Positions 27,769 to 35,812 of a stretch of DNA of 64,000 bases are shown here, piece by piece. Within the stretch, counting starts at the first letter, position 1; each line of letters begins with the position of its first letter. Under the pieces are notes generated by a model. That model did no database searches and was not told the origin of the DNA. It saw only the letters and a list, made by a program, of their open reading frames with translations. The position numbers were made by a program, and so were the translations under genes. The stretch is from an uncultured Bacteroidota bacterium (GTDB lineage Bacteria; Bacteroidota; Bacteroidia; Chitinophagales; Chitinophagaceae): the NCBI GenBank assembly GCA_903906365.1, contig CAIVKC010000041.1, positions 1-64,000 on the forward strand, written 5' to 3'.

Positions 27769-27799
27769 TAAAAAAACCGTTGCTCCATGGCCAACGGTT
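27769..27799 (-). terminator. Intrinsic terminator after YfhO-like gene
   Basis: Read on the minus strand, AACCGTTG pairs with CAACGGTT (27775-27782 with 27792-27799) around a nine-base loop and runs into seven T residues. It separates the YfhO-like gene from the glycosyltransferase pair. Confidence 0.75.
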
Positions 27800-27819
27800 A
27801 ACCTGGGAGGGCCGGATGC

Positions 27820-30348
27820 TCAGACAGCCTGGCCTTTTCTGCGGTATACTGCCACCAGGGCTGCTATCAGCAGAAAATAGGCTGCCAGGGATGACCATAC
27901 CGTGATGGTATTTGCCATTTTGTACACGGCGGGTTCAAAACGGAATTCAATGGTATGGTCGCCGGCAGGGACCGCCATACCGCGCAGGATATAATTGACC
28001 CGGCAGTAGTCCGCCCTGGTACCGTCAATATAGGCATTCCAGCCCTTGTCATAATAGACCTCGCTGAAGACCGCGAACTGGTTGGTCCTGGCGGAGAACT
28101 TATAGGTAACGGTGTCATTATGGTTTTGCAGCAGGCTGATGGAGGCCGCAGTGTCAGGCTGGGGCAGGAATTTGATGTACTTTTCAAACTGCTGCTGTAC
28201 AATGGCCGTACTTTTGACATCGATGCTGTCGAGGGCCTTCATTTCTTCATTCCCGTCCTTGACATAATGGATGTTTTTTACCAGCCAGCAGGGCCCGAAA
28301 GCCTGAGGGTTGACCATGGCCTGGGGTTGCCCGTTGGAGGGGTTACGCTCGATAAAATATTTTGTATTGAGCATGTTAAAGACCATCATATTTCCCTTGC
28401 TCAGCTGGTTTTCGATGATATCCTGGTAAAGTCCCAGCTTTGCGGGAGAGTAACCGCCTACGGAATTGAAGTGATAGGAAACCCTTGAATCCTGGGACCA
28501 GCCCTGTTCGGCATTCCGGTCAAAAACGCGGAAATTATGATCCGGGTCCCTGGCGATCTGCAGGTCTGCAGGGGTGGGGTTGAAGGAAGACTCATAGTCA
28601 GCGGGTTCCAGAAAATTATCTTCATTGAGGTATTTGCGCCCCTCTGCCAGCAGGTCGTAGCCACTGAGTATCACCAGTGCCGCTATGACCACCCACGGAT
28701 TGGCCTTTCCTTTTACGAAGAGCCCGGTCAGCGCGCCTGCCAGCAGGATCAGCACCAGGGTCCTGACCAGGTCGGATCCGTAAATGGATTGCCGGTCGGA
28801 CTGCAATCCCTTCATCATACCATTGGTAATATCATTTGCCTGCTGCTGCATCTCCGGAGTGGGCTGCTTCCCGCGGGCCATCGATTGAAGGATCTGCCCA
28901 GAAAATCCTTCTTTGAGCCTGCTGTCGGAGGGCCCTTTGTAATCGGCCGTGAAATAAAAGGCCGCCAGCAACAGCAGGATACCAGCGGATATATAGGCCG
29001 TTAGACGGAATTTTTTCCACGATCCCTGCCGATCCTGCGGGGTGAACAGCAACTCCTGCAGTCCGAGTGCTGCCAGCAAAGGGAATACCAGTTGCGGCAT
29101 CACCAGGGCCATGGTGGGAGCGCGGAACTTATTGTAGAGGGGAAAGTGGTCAAACAGGAAATAGTTAAAGGAAGGCAGGTTCTTTCCCCAGGCCATCACA
29201 ATACCCAGTAAGGCGGCAGTAAGTATCCACCATTTATGCCAGCCTTTTACATAGACCATGCCCAGTACGAATAAAAAGCAAATGACCGCGCCCAGATACA
29301 CCGGCCCTGAAGTGGTGGGCTGGGTACCCCAGTAGGAGTAGGCATTGGCATATTGCAGGGCCATTTCCTCGGCCAGACCTATTTCTGCGGACTTTTCCGC
29401 GAATTTTGAATTTCCCGTGATCTCCCGGCCTGCGGTGCCTCCTCCGTAAATGCCCGGAACAATCAGGGTAAAGGTCTCGGGAATACCGTAGCTCCAGTTA
29501 AAAGCATAGTCCTTGTCCAGGCCACCCCCGGATTTGGTCTGGTTCTTTCCGGCCGGCTGGCTCAATTCGGTTTTACCTCCCCGCATGGTTTCTTTGGCAT
29601 ATTCCTGCAAAGGGAGCAGGCTGACAGCATAGGTGCCAAAACCCAGTGCACCGGCGGCCAGCGCCACCGCCATGGAAACCAGGGCCTGCCTGATCTTTTT
29701 TTGCCGGTAACTATAGACTAAAAAGGCAATGGTCATAAAGCCCAGCATCATGCCGGTATAATAGATCACCTGCACATGCTGTGTGGATACCTGGAATCCG
29801 AAGAAAATAGCCAGCAGGGCGGCTCCCAGCAGGTACTTTCTCTGGTAAATGAGCAGGACGCTGGCGACTACCGCAGGGGCATAGCCGATGGCATAGAGTT
29901 CGGTTTCATGTCCTACTGCCACCAGTATGGGATTGAAAGTGGCATATCCGTAAGAAAGGGCCGCCATGATTCCTATATAGGGGTTGATGGCCAGCACCTG
30001 GGTCAGTATATAAAAGCATATGCATGCCAGGAAAAAAAAGCAGATGGGCTTAGGCAGGCCAAAAGTAACCAGGTTGGCCAGGTAGCCGGTGGCAATCTTG
30101 GAAGTGGCATCCATGGCAATGGTATAGGTCGGCATGCCGCTGAAAGTGCTCTCCGTCCAGAGCGGGAAATGCCCATTTCTCTGTTTGTATTCAATGGATT
30201 GCTGGGCGGTGCCCTTCCAGCCCAGAACATCATGCTGGGATACCACTTTCCCGTCCAGGGCAGGCTTGCAATAGAGAACGGCTATGATCAGAAAAACAGC
30301 TATAGCAATCAGATGGGGAACTGTTTTTTTCAGCAAGGATGCATTCAT
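27820..30348 (-). CDS. YfhO-family polytopic membrane protein
   Basis: Large integral membrane protein, 842 residues from the ATG at 30348. The first two thirds hold about a dozen hydrophobic helices separated by short loops, and the last third is a soluble, probably extracytoplasmic region ending in one or two further helices. The pattern, with SQHDVLGWKGTA and HFPLWTESTFSGMPTYTIA in the first loop, is that of the YfhO family, which I associate with GT-C-like glycosyl transfer from lipid-linked sugars in cell-envelope modification. Adjacent glycosyltransferase genes fit this. The exact reaction is unknown. An upstream 26-codon extension of the frame is discounted. Confidence 0.85.
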   Translation of the reverse strand: MNASLLKKTVPHLIAIAVFLIIAVLYCKPALDGKVVSQHDVLGWKGTAQQSIEYKQRNGHFPLWTESTFSGMPTYTIAMDATSKIATGYLANLVTFGLPKPICFFFLACICFYILTQVLAINPYIGIMAALSYGYATFNPILVAVGHETELYAIGYAPAVVASVLLIYQRKYLLGAALLAIFFGFQVSTQHVQVIYYTGMMLGFMTIAFLVYSYRQKKIRQALVSMAVALAAGALGFGTYAVSLLPLQEYAKETMRGGKTELSQPAGKNQTKSGGGLDKDYAFNWSYGIPETFTLIVPGIYGGGTAGREITGNSKFAEKSAEIGLAEEMALQYANAYSYWGTQPTTSGPVYLGAVICFLFVLGMVYVKGWHKWWILTAALLGIVMAWGKNLPSFNYFLFDHFPLYNKFRAPTMALVMPQLVFPLLAALGLQELLFTPQDRQGSWKKFRLTAYISAGILLLLAAFYFTADYKGPSDSRLKEGFSGQILQSMARGKQPTPEMQQQANDITNGMMKGLQSDRQSIYGSDLVRTLVLILLAGALTGLFVKGKANPWVVIAALVILSGYDLLAEGRKYLNEDNFLEPADYESSFNPTPADLQIARDPDHNFRVFDRNAEQGWSQDSRVSYHFNSVGGYSPAKLGLYQDIIENQLSKGNMMVFNMLNTKYFIERNPSNGQPQAMVNPQAFGPCWLVKNIHYVKDGNEEMKALDSIDVKSTAIVQQQFEKYIKFLPQPDTAASISLLQNHNDTVTYKFSARTNQFAVFSEVYYDKGWNAYIDGTRADYCRVNYILRGMAVPAGDHTIEFRFEPAVYKMANTITVWSSLAAYFLLIAALVAVYRRKGQAV

Positions 30349-30505
30349 AAATAATTGGAATAATAATTCCCGGCAAATTAATGCCATTTTAAGCAAAATA
30401 GCTGATTTTTGATAAAAAAGGTCCATGCCCCGGGAGATGATTTCCGCCGCTGGCCCTCAGGCCACTGCCGGATTTGAGCAGAAGCCGGATGCCATAAGTT
30501 GTATT

Positions 30506-30784
30506 ATGAAAACCCTTTATTTCCTGAGTCGCCTGGCCTTTATCTGCAATCTGTGTTTCCTGGCAGCACTGCTATTCCAGACCATGCCCCATGCCCCGGA
30601 AGGGGAAATCATTTCCACGGTAATCATCCTGGGTTACGTGGTCGCCATCGTTTTAAATGTGGTGGTGAACATTTGGTATGTCTTTTTGTTAATTTCCCAT
30701 AAATCGTTCCGCCAGTTTATTCCGGTATGGCTGGTTGCGATGAATTTTCTGTTTCTCATCCCCCAACTGATAATTTTTTTATAA
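30506..30784 (+). CDS. Small three-helix membrane protein of unknown function
   Basis: A 92-residue hydrophobic protein starting MKTLYFLSRLAFICNLCFL, with three predicted membrane helices (about 3-24, 34-57 and 70-91) and a short positive loop (SHKSFRQF). I do not recognise a family. Its stop codon overlaps the start of the YhhQ-type transporter gene by one base (TAATG), so the two are translationally coupled. That arrangement suggests a role with the transporter, though this is inference. The frame continues upstream to 30425 but without protein-like sequence. Confidence 0.7.
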   Translation: MKTLYFLSRLAFICNLCFLAALLFQTMPHAPEGEIISTVIILGYVVAIVLNVVVNIWYVFLLISHKSFRQFIPVWLVAMNFLFLIPQLIIFL

Positions 30785-31560
30785 TGATTCACAGCATCCT
30801 AAAAGACCGATCCACCAAATTATTCCTGGGTTTCATGGCTTTTTTCTGCTGCAATGCCCTGATCGCAGAAGCCATTGGAACCAAGCTTTTTTCACTGGAA
30901 AAAATTTTCGGAATGCATCCCGTGAATTTTACCATGTTTGGCCAGAGCGGCCTGGCTTTTACCCTCACCTGCGGGGTATTGCTCTGGCCGCTGGAATTTG
31001 TGATAACGGATATCATCAATGAATTCTACGGCCCCAAGGCCGTACGCCGGATTTCCTATACTGCCGTGGCCCTGATTTCCTATGCCTTTCTGATCTATTA
31101 CCTGGCCATACAGGTGCCGCCCGCAGATGTATGGCTCGCCAGCAGCTCCAAACAGGGCGTAGACAATATCCAGAATTCCTTTAATGCCATTTTCGGTCAG
31201 AATATGCGCATCATCATTGGCAGCCTGGTGGCTTTCATGGTGAGCCAGGTGGTGGATGTGACCGTATTTCACCAGATCAAAAAGAAAACAGGCAATAAGC
31301 ATCTCTGGCTCAGGGCGACCGGCTCCACGCTTGTTTCCCAGCTCGTGGACAGTTACATCGTATTGTTTATCGCTTTTAGTTATACGTTCACCTGGCAACA
31401 GATACTGGCCATCGGAATGATGAATTATCTCTATAAGTTCACCGTGGCCATCATCCTTACTCCCCTCATCTATTTTGTGGAAAGAAGAATTGAGCGTTAT
31501 GTCGGCCATGAAATGGCCCATAAAATGAAACTCTCCGCCATGGGAGTGGAAAATCTCTGA
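30784..31560 (+). CDS. VUT/YhhQ-family queuosine-precursor transporter
   Basis: Inner-membrane protein of 258 residues with six or so hydrophobic helices. The block FVITDIINEFYGPKAVRRISY and the later RATGSTLVSQLVDSYIVLF are hallmarks of the VUT family (YhhQ, formerly DUF165), whose studied member imports queuosine precursors such as preQ0 or preQ1. The start overlaps the stop of the small membrane protein upstream by one base. PTPS/QueD-type enzymes are encoded 24 kb away in this window, so the cell may combine synthesis and salvage, if either of those enzymes is truly QueD. The substrate is inferred from the family. Confidence 0.87.
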   Translation: MIHSILKDRSTKLFLGFMAFFCCNALIAEAIGTKLFSLEKIFGMHPVNFTMFGQSGLAFTLTCGVLLWPLEFVITDIINEFYGPKAVRRISYTAVALISYAFLIYYLAIQVPPADVWLASSSKQGVDNIQNSFNAIFGQNMRIIIGSLVAFMVSQVVDVTVFHQIKKKTGNKHLWLRATGSTLVSQLVDSYIVLFIAFSYTFTWQQILAIGMMNYLYKFTVAIILTPLIYFVERRIERYVGHEMAHKMKLSAMGVENL

Positions 31561-31610
31561 GGGGTTCTTTGATCCATGCAGGAGCCCGTTTCTGGCCGGA
31601 CTCCCGGACC

Positions 31611-32114
31611 TCACCAGGTCAGTTCCATGATATAATCATTCATGAAATAGGTTGCGCCGATATCAATGTCCTCCTGGCCTGAGATACGGAACCCCAGTTT
31701 TTCATAGAAGCGACAGGCCGGGTTATGGCGGTTGACATTGAGTTGAAGCCTGGTAGCCCCCCTGCTCCGGATATCTTCCCTAATGAAATCCAGCAGGGCC
31801 CTTCCAAGCCCTTTGCCCTGCTGACCGGGCAATACATAGATTTTATGGAGTTTGAACAGGCCCGGTGTCGATGTCTGGGAATAGGAAGCGAAGCCTACCG
31901 GTTTTTCCCCTTCCTCCGCCATGAGGAACATATGCCCTTGCTCCATCATCTGCTTTCTCAGGGAAGCGGGACTGTAAAATAGTGTCAGCATGTAGGAGAG
32001 CTGACCGGCACTTAGGATGTCGCGGTATGTTTCCGGCCAGATCTGCTGGGCCAGGAATCCCACCGTATTGAGATCTTCGGGCGTTGCCTGCCGGATTGAA
32101 ATGGTTGATGACAT
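31611..32114 (-). CDS. GNAT-family N-acetyltransferase
   Basis: Acetyltransferase of 167 residues. The acetyl-CoA binding motif is GQQGKGLGRALLDF, preceded by KLHKIYVLP and followed by NVNRHNPACRFYEKLGF, the standard order of GNAT motifs A and B. Its N-terminus is SIRQATPEDLNTVGFLAQQIW. The substrate, small molecule or protein, cannot be read. It follows the PrsW-like gene by nine bases on the same strand and is probably the last gene of that unit. Confidence 0.88.
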   Translation of the reverse strand: MSSTISIRQATPEDLNTVGFLAQQIWPETYRDILSAGQLSYMLTLFYSPASLRKQMMEQGHMFLMAEEGEKPVGFASYSQTSTPGLFKLHKIYVLPGQQGKGLGRALLDFIREDIRSRGATRLQLNVNRHNPACRFYEKLGFRISGQEDIDIGATYFMNDYIMELTW

Positions 32115-32123
32115 AACAGGTAA

Positions 32124-32846
32124 TTAATCGGCAAAGTGATTGTTTTCAAAGGCTTTCCTGGAAATGGATTGCTGGCTTCTCAGGGAGCGCATGGCCAGTC
32201 GAAAGGATATATAAAAGGAAGCAAATGCCCCGAAGGAAAGCATACCGGTCGAAATATACCGGGTTACATGTTCATTGTCCTGCAGGAAAATGCAAAAGTC
32301 GAAGCTTCCATGAAAAAAAACAGCGATCAACAGTCCTTTGGCCATCAGCCAGAATGACCATCGGGGGGTAAATTTGGCACGACCGGTGTAATATCCCATC
32401 AGTACGGCAAAGGAGGCATGGGCCGGAACCGACAGGAAAAACCGGATGACCCCGGTCTGGACACCGTAATGAAGTACATATTCGATGTTTTCGACGGTCG
32501 CAAATCCCATGGCAACCATGACGGCATATACTATGCCGTCAAAGGGTTCATTGAATGATTTTTTTGGGTAGGCATATAGCCGGAGCATCAGGAACTTGCT
32601 CCCCTCTTCGCTTAAGGCCACTATAATGTAGGCGAAAAAGGCATAGGTGACTATGAAGTGACTGGTCGCATTTTCCCGGACATCACCGGCCAAAAATTGC
32701 ACGAGCAGCGCTGGAAATGTACTGAGCATGCCAAGCAGGAAGGATACCGCCAGGTATTTCTTTGGCTCCCTGTCATACCTGTCCTTAAAATAGATGAACA
32801 GGCAGATCGCAATTCCCGGTGCGATGGCCAGTGCAAGTAAAAACAT
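32124..32846 (-). CDS. PrsW-family intramembrane metalloprotease
   Basis: Polytopic membrane protein of 240 residues with about seven hydrophobic segments. The PrsW signatures are present: E80-E81 in ALSEEGSKF, E119 in GFATVENIEYV, H143 in PAHASFAVLMGYY and H179 with D183 in FFHGSFDF. In Bacillus subtilis PrsW cuts the anti-sigma factor RsiW. Here the gene follows an ECF sigma factor and an overlapping membrane protein on the same strand, which makes a similar regulatory role attractive. The frame begins 14 codons upstream, but the ATG at 32846 starts directly into the first helix. Activity is inferred from motif content. Confidence 0.85.
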   Translation of the reverse strand: MFLLALAIAPGIAICLFIYFKDRYDREPKKYLAVSFLLGMLSTFPALLVQFLAGDVRENATSHFIVTYAFFAYIIVALSEEGSKFLMLRLYAYPKKSFNEPFDGIVYAVMVAMGFATVENIEYVLHYGVQTGVIRFFLSVPAHASFAVLMGYYTGRAKFTPRWSFWLMAKGLLIAVFFHGSFDFCIFLQDNEHVTRYISTGMLSFGAFASFYISFRLAMRSLRSQQSISRKAFENNHFAD

Positions 32847-32941
32847 TCCTTCAAAAATAACAGTTTGCCTGCAACCCGTAAAATCCAATTGGCCCGCCAG
32901 CCTGGGACAGTCATTCCCTTACAGGAAGGTCCGGGGCCGCA

Positions 32942-33541
32942 TCAGTCCGGTTCGTTCAGGTCACGGCTGACCTTTTTTAGGTTTTCGATCAACTGCCCGA
33001 TTTCATCCCCTTTCTTTTTGATGATCCTGGGCCTGAAATAAAACCAGTTAAGGGCTATCCAGGCCGTTGTGATCCCATAGGCCAGCAAGGCACCGGCCAG
33101 GGACATGCGGCCGGCATATTCTATCATGTACAGGAATATGCCCAGACTCAGCAGGGCGAAATAGAAGGAAAGCATGGTCTTGTGCAGGAACTCCTGCTTC
33201 TTTTTTATTTCGATGAGCTGCCGGAGGTAATGGGTGTTACTGCTATCCATCGGGTTTACCCCCAGTAAGGGGATGATCCGGTTATAAGCCAGCAGGTAAC
33301 AGATAACCGCAATAATGACCAACAGTACCCCGATCTTGGTGGTAATCAGGCGGGGGTGTGCATTCAGGACCACCCATACAATGAAAGCGATGATGCCTGC
33401 TCCCAAAAGATTGGCACGGATCAATCCGTTTCTGGTTTTTTTCCGGAGTGTTTCGGCACGGCGAAAAACCTCTTCAGGCCCTGGAATTACAGCGCTTTCC
33501 TGCTTTTTCCAGAGGTCGTGGAATTCAGCGGGGTTATTCAT
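32942..33541 (-). CDS. Membrane protein partnered with ECF sigma factor (possible anti-sigma)
   Basis: A 199-residue protein with a cytoplasmic-looking, charged N-terminus of about 40 residues, four hydrophobic helices (about 42-60, 67-87, 122-142, 146-168) and a charged C-terminal tail. Its start overlaps the end of the ECF sigma gene by eight bases, the usual place for an anti-sigma factor in Bacteroidota. It lacks a recognisable zinc anti-sigma motif and is not FecR-like, so the anti-sigma role is an inference from position and topology. A PrsW-like protease gene follows 95 bases downstream. Confidence 0.7.
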   Translation of the reverse strand: MNNPAEFHDLWKKQESAVIPGPEEVFRRAETLRKKTRNGLIRANLLGAGIIAFIVWVVLNAHPRLITTKIGVLLVIIAVICYLLAYNRIIPLLGVNPMDSSNTHYLRQLIEIKKKQEFLHKTMLSFYFALLSLGIFLYMIEYAGRMSLAGALLAYGITTAWIALNWFYFRPRIIKKKGDEIGQLIENLKKVSRDLNEPD

Positions 33542-34001
33542 ACTGTTTAAATTTTTTTGTGAGCTTTTCCCTGATCCGGTGAATCTTTACCCGAACATGG
33601 GACTCCGAGATTCCGGTAATCTCCGCGATCTCCGCCTGTCTGATATCCTCCAGTTCCAGGGAGATGATGATACGGTCCATTTCACCCAGCTCGGAAATAC
33701 ATTTATACAGCAGTCTGATCCTGTGGTCATTGGAGGGTTCCGATCTATCTTCCAGTTCATCGGGCAGGTTGGTCCTGGGCGCCCGTTTATGGTTTTCCAT
33801 CTGCCGGAGGCAATGATTGGAGGCAATGCGGAATATCCAGGTGGAAATGGCCGATTCGTTCCTGAAAGCAGACAACTTCTGCCAAACGGTCAGGAATGTT
33901 TCCTGGGTGAGGTCCCTGGCCAGTTCATGGTCATTGACAAATCCCATGCAAAGCCGGTAGATCTTGTTCCAGTATGCCTGATATATTGTTTCAAATGTCA
34001 T
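33534..34001 (-). CDS. ECF-family RNA polymerase sigma factor
   Basis: Alternative sigma factor of 155 residues. Sigma region 2 spans about 1-65 (NDHELARDLTQETFLTVWQK and TWIFRIASNHCLRQ) and region 4 about 97-150 (LELEDIRQAEIAEITGISES followed by HVRVKIHRIREKL). Region 3 is absent, as expected for the extracytoplasmic-function group. The stop overlaps the downstream membrane-protein gene, indicating tight coupling. Only eight bases separate it from the alpha/beta hydrolase gene upstream, so all three probably share one transcript. No TonB-receptor pair adjoins it, unlike the polysaccharide-utilisation sigma factors of this phylum. Confidence 0.92.
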   Translation of the reverse strand: MTFETIYQAYWNKIYRLCMGFVNDHELARDLTQETFLTVWQKLSAFRNESAISTWIFRIASNHCLRQMENHKRAPRTNLPDELEDRSEPSNDHRIRLLYKCISELGEMDRIIISLELEDIRQAEIAEITGISESHVRVKIHRIREKLTKKFKQYE

Positions 34002-34009
34002 CTGGCGCT

Positions 34010-34852
34010 TTAAGGGTGGATGAAATTACTTAGTTTTTCTTCATACCAGCCCCAGTCATCATACATGATGAAATGAAGCCCTTTGGAGGCGTAGGCAAGC
34101 GTTGCCTGTTTAAGTTGACCATACTGCTGTTCAATGGCCGGCTTGATATTGGCAAAATAGGACTCCAGTAATATCAGGGCCGGACATTTGATGTTTGAGA
34201 GCTTTTCCCGCAGATCGGTGTTGGAGAAATCGCAATACAACTGGGCAAAAGTATTCCGGTCAGAGTGCATGGACCATTGCACCAGTTGCTCAATTCGGGC
34301 TGTATCGGTGACGAGCTGCTTGATGCCATTTCTTTGCATTTGGTAAAAACTTTCCGGGCTCATGGCACTGATCTGGGAGATCATGGCCGAACAGTCCGGT
34401 TTTTCAGTGGCCTTAAACGAGGGATTTCTCAGGGCCGCCAGACAGGGAAGGGCATCTACCACCACGATCCTTGATATAAGGTCCGGATAGTCCGCCGCCA
34501 GTGCCAGCACCAGGCCACCGCCCAGGCTGTGACCCACCAGCACAGGCTGGACGATATGCCGGGTCCGGATAAAATCAGCAATGGCATTTTCCCAGTTCTG
34601 AAAGGAGGCTCCGGACTGCGGCGCTGCGCCGGCAAATCCCGCCATGGTGAGTGTATAGCAGGTATACTGCTTGTCAAACAGGGCAGTCGTTTCATTCCAT
34701 ACATCACCCCCGCAGGCAAATCCGGGTATGAATATCAGGCTTTGTTTGGCGGAGCCGGAGATCTTCACCTCAAAGGGCCAGCGGCCGGCCGCTGGCAGGG
34801 GGTTATGTATCATGCAGGCAAGAAGCATCAGCAGGGCAGTAACTTTTTTCAT
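34010..34852 (-). CDS. Exported alpha/beta hydrolase
   Basis: Protein of 280 residues with a cleavable-looking signal peptide (MKKVTALLMLLACM to about residue 22). The alpha/beta-hydrolase core shows IFIPGFACGGDVWNE (oxyanion region), the nucleophile elbow VGHSLGGG with S109, and H259 in KGLHFIMYDD as the likely catalytic histidine. The acid would fall at E229 where Asp is usual. It heads the probable operon with the ECF sigma factor, eight bases upstream of it. Substrate unknown. A periplasmic enzyme in front of a sigma gene could be part of the regulated response, but this is speculative. Confidence 0.82.
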   Translation of the reverse strand: MKKVTALLMLLACMIHNPLPAAGRWPFEVKISGSAKQSLIFIPGFACGGDVWNETTALFDKQYTCYTLTMAGFAGAAPQSGASFQNWENAIADFIRTRHIVQPVLVGHSLGGGLVLALAADYPDLISRIVVVDALPCLAALRNPSFKATEKPDCSAMISQISAMSPESFYQMQRNGIKQLVTDTARIEQLVQWSMHSDRNTFAQLYCDFSNTDLREKLSNIKCPALILLESYFANIKPAIEQQYGQLKQATLAYASKGLHFIMYDDWGWYEEKLSNFIHP

Positions 34853-35029
34853 GTCGGAATTTTTAGCGTGTATCGGTTAATTTTACATTTAGATACGGGG
34901 AAGACTAAAATGTTACGCTCTTTAAAAAATAATGTGGTTTGGGAGGCATATCCGGCTGGTTTTTATATTTTTAACAAAAGCTTTGAGACCGGGAAGGGTA
35001 TTCCAGGTTCCATAATATTAATTTGAGTG

Positions 35030-35755
35030 ATGTTATTTCGTATCGCTGCTTATGTCTTGTTGATCTTCCTGGTGCCGGCCTGTTGTTTTAGCCAGCAATA
35101 TATAAAGGGGAAAATTTACAGTACCACCGGAGACGAAGTGGTGGCTTCCGTCACCGTGCAGAATATCTCGGCCAGGCGGTTTAATATCTCCGATGCCAGC
35201 GGTAATTTCAGGATACAGGCCGAAGAAGGCGATACCCTGGTGTTTTCCTCTGTGACCTATTTGGCAGACACGGTGGTGGTCAGTTTTTTCATGTTCAAGA
35301 CCGACTATGACATTTCCCTCAGACCCCATGTTGTAACCCTTTCTTCCGTTACCGTCGGCGGTCTGACCAATTACCAGATTGACTCCATCAACCGGCGTGA
35401 CTATTATAAGGACTTCTACAAAGGCTCTTTTTCCAAGGTAGCCATGGACAAGGGCACCAGGAAAGGGGATGGAGTAGGGGTCTCATTCAGCGGGCTCAAC
35501 TATTTCTCCACCGGGGAGAAGCAAAAAAGGGAATTGAAACACCAGCTCGAACAGGATGAAAAGGAAAAATACATCGACTCCAGGTTTTCTCCCCTGTATA
35601 TATCCAAGCTGACCCGTCTGCAGGGGGATTCCCTCAAGGAGTTCATGTTGCTTTACAGGCCTAATTACGCTTTTTGCCGAAAGGCTTCCAGTGAAGATAT
35701 GCTGCTGTACATAAATGACTCGGTCCGCAAATTCATGCACAAAAGCCCCGAATAA
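35030..35755 (+). CDS. Secreted CarboxypepD_reg-like domain protein
   Basis: Protein of 241 residues with a signal peptide ending near SQQ at 20-22. Residues about 24-100 form a carboxypeptidase regulatory-like (CNA-B/TonB-receptor N-terminal type) beta-sandwich: IKGKIYSTTGDEVVASVTVQ, ISDASGNFRIQAEEGDTLVFS. The C-terminal 130 residues are charged and I do not recognise them. Such stand-alone proteins are common in Bacteroidota and usually sit in the periplasm or outer membrane. A GTG lies three bases upstream, but ATG at 35030 is preferred. TTAATTTG, one mismatch from the -7 box, ends four bases before it. Confidence 0.75.
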   Translation: MLFRIAAYVLLIFLVPACCFSQQYIKGKIYSTTGDEVVASVTVQNISARRFNISDASGNFRIQAEEGDTLVFSSVTYLADTVVVSFFMFKTDYDISLRPHVVTLSSVTVGGLTNYQIDSINRRDYYKDFYKGSFSKVAMDKGTRKGDGVGVSFSGLNYFSTGEKQKRELKHQLEQDEKEKYIDSRFSPLYISKLTRLQGDSLKEFMLLYRPNYAFCRKASSEDMLLYINDSVRKFMHKSPE

Positions 35756-35781
35756 AAAATCCCGGCCTGCCGGGCCGGGAT
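35752..35781 (-). terminator. Intrinsic terminator downstream of sucC
   Basis: The nine-base stem ATCCCGGCC/GGCCGGGAT (35759-35767 with 35773-35781) has a five-base loop; on the minus strand it is followed by TTTTTTATT. It ends sucC transcription and touches the stop codon of the convergent gene. Confidence 0.8.
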
Positions 35782-35785
35782 CTGC

Positions 35786-35799
35786 TATATATATATATA
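35786..35799. repeat. Short TA dinucleotide repeat
   Basis: Seven TA units in a row between the sucC stop and its terminator. This is a simple repeat prone to length change, with no evident function. Confidence 0.8.
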
Positions 35800-35812
35800 A
35801 ATATTCATTTCA

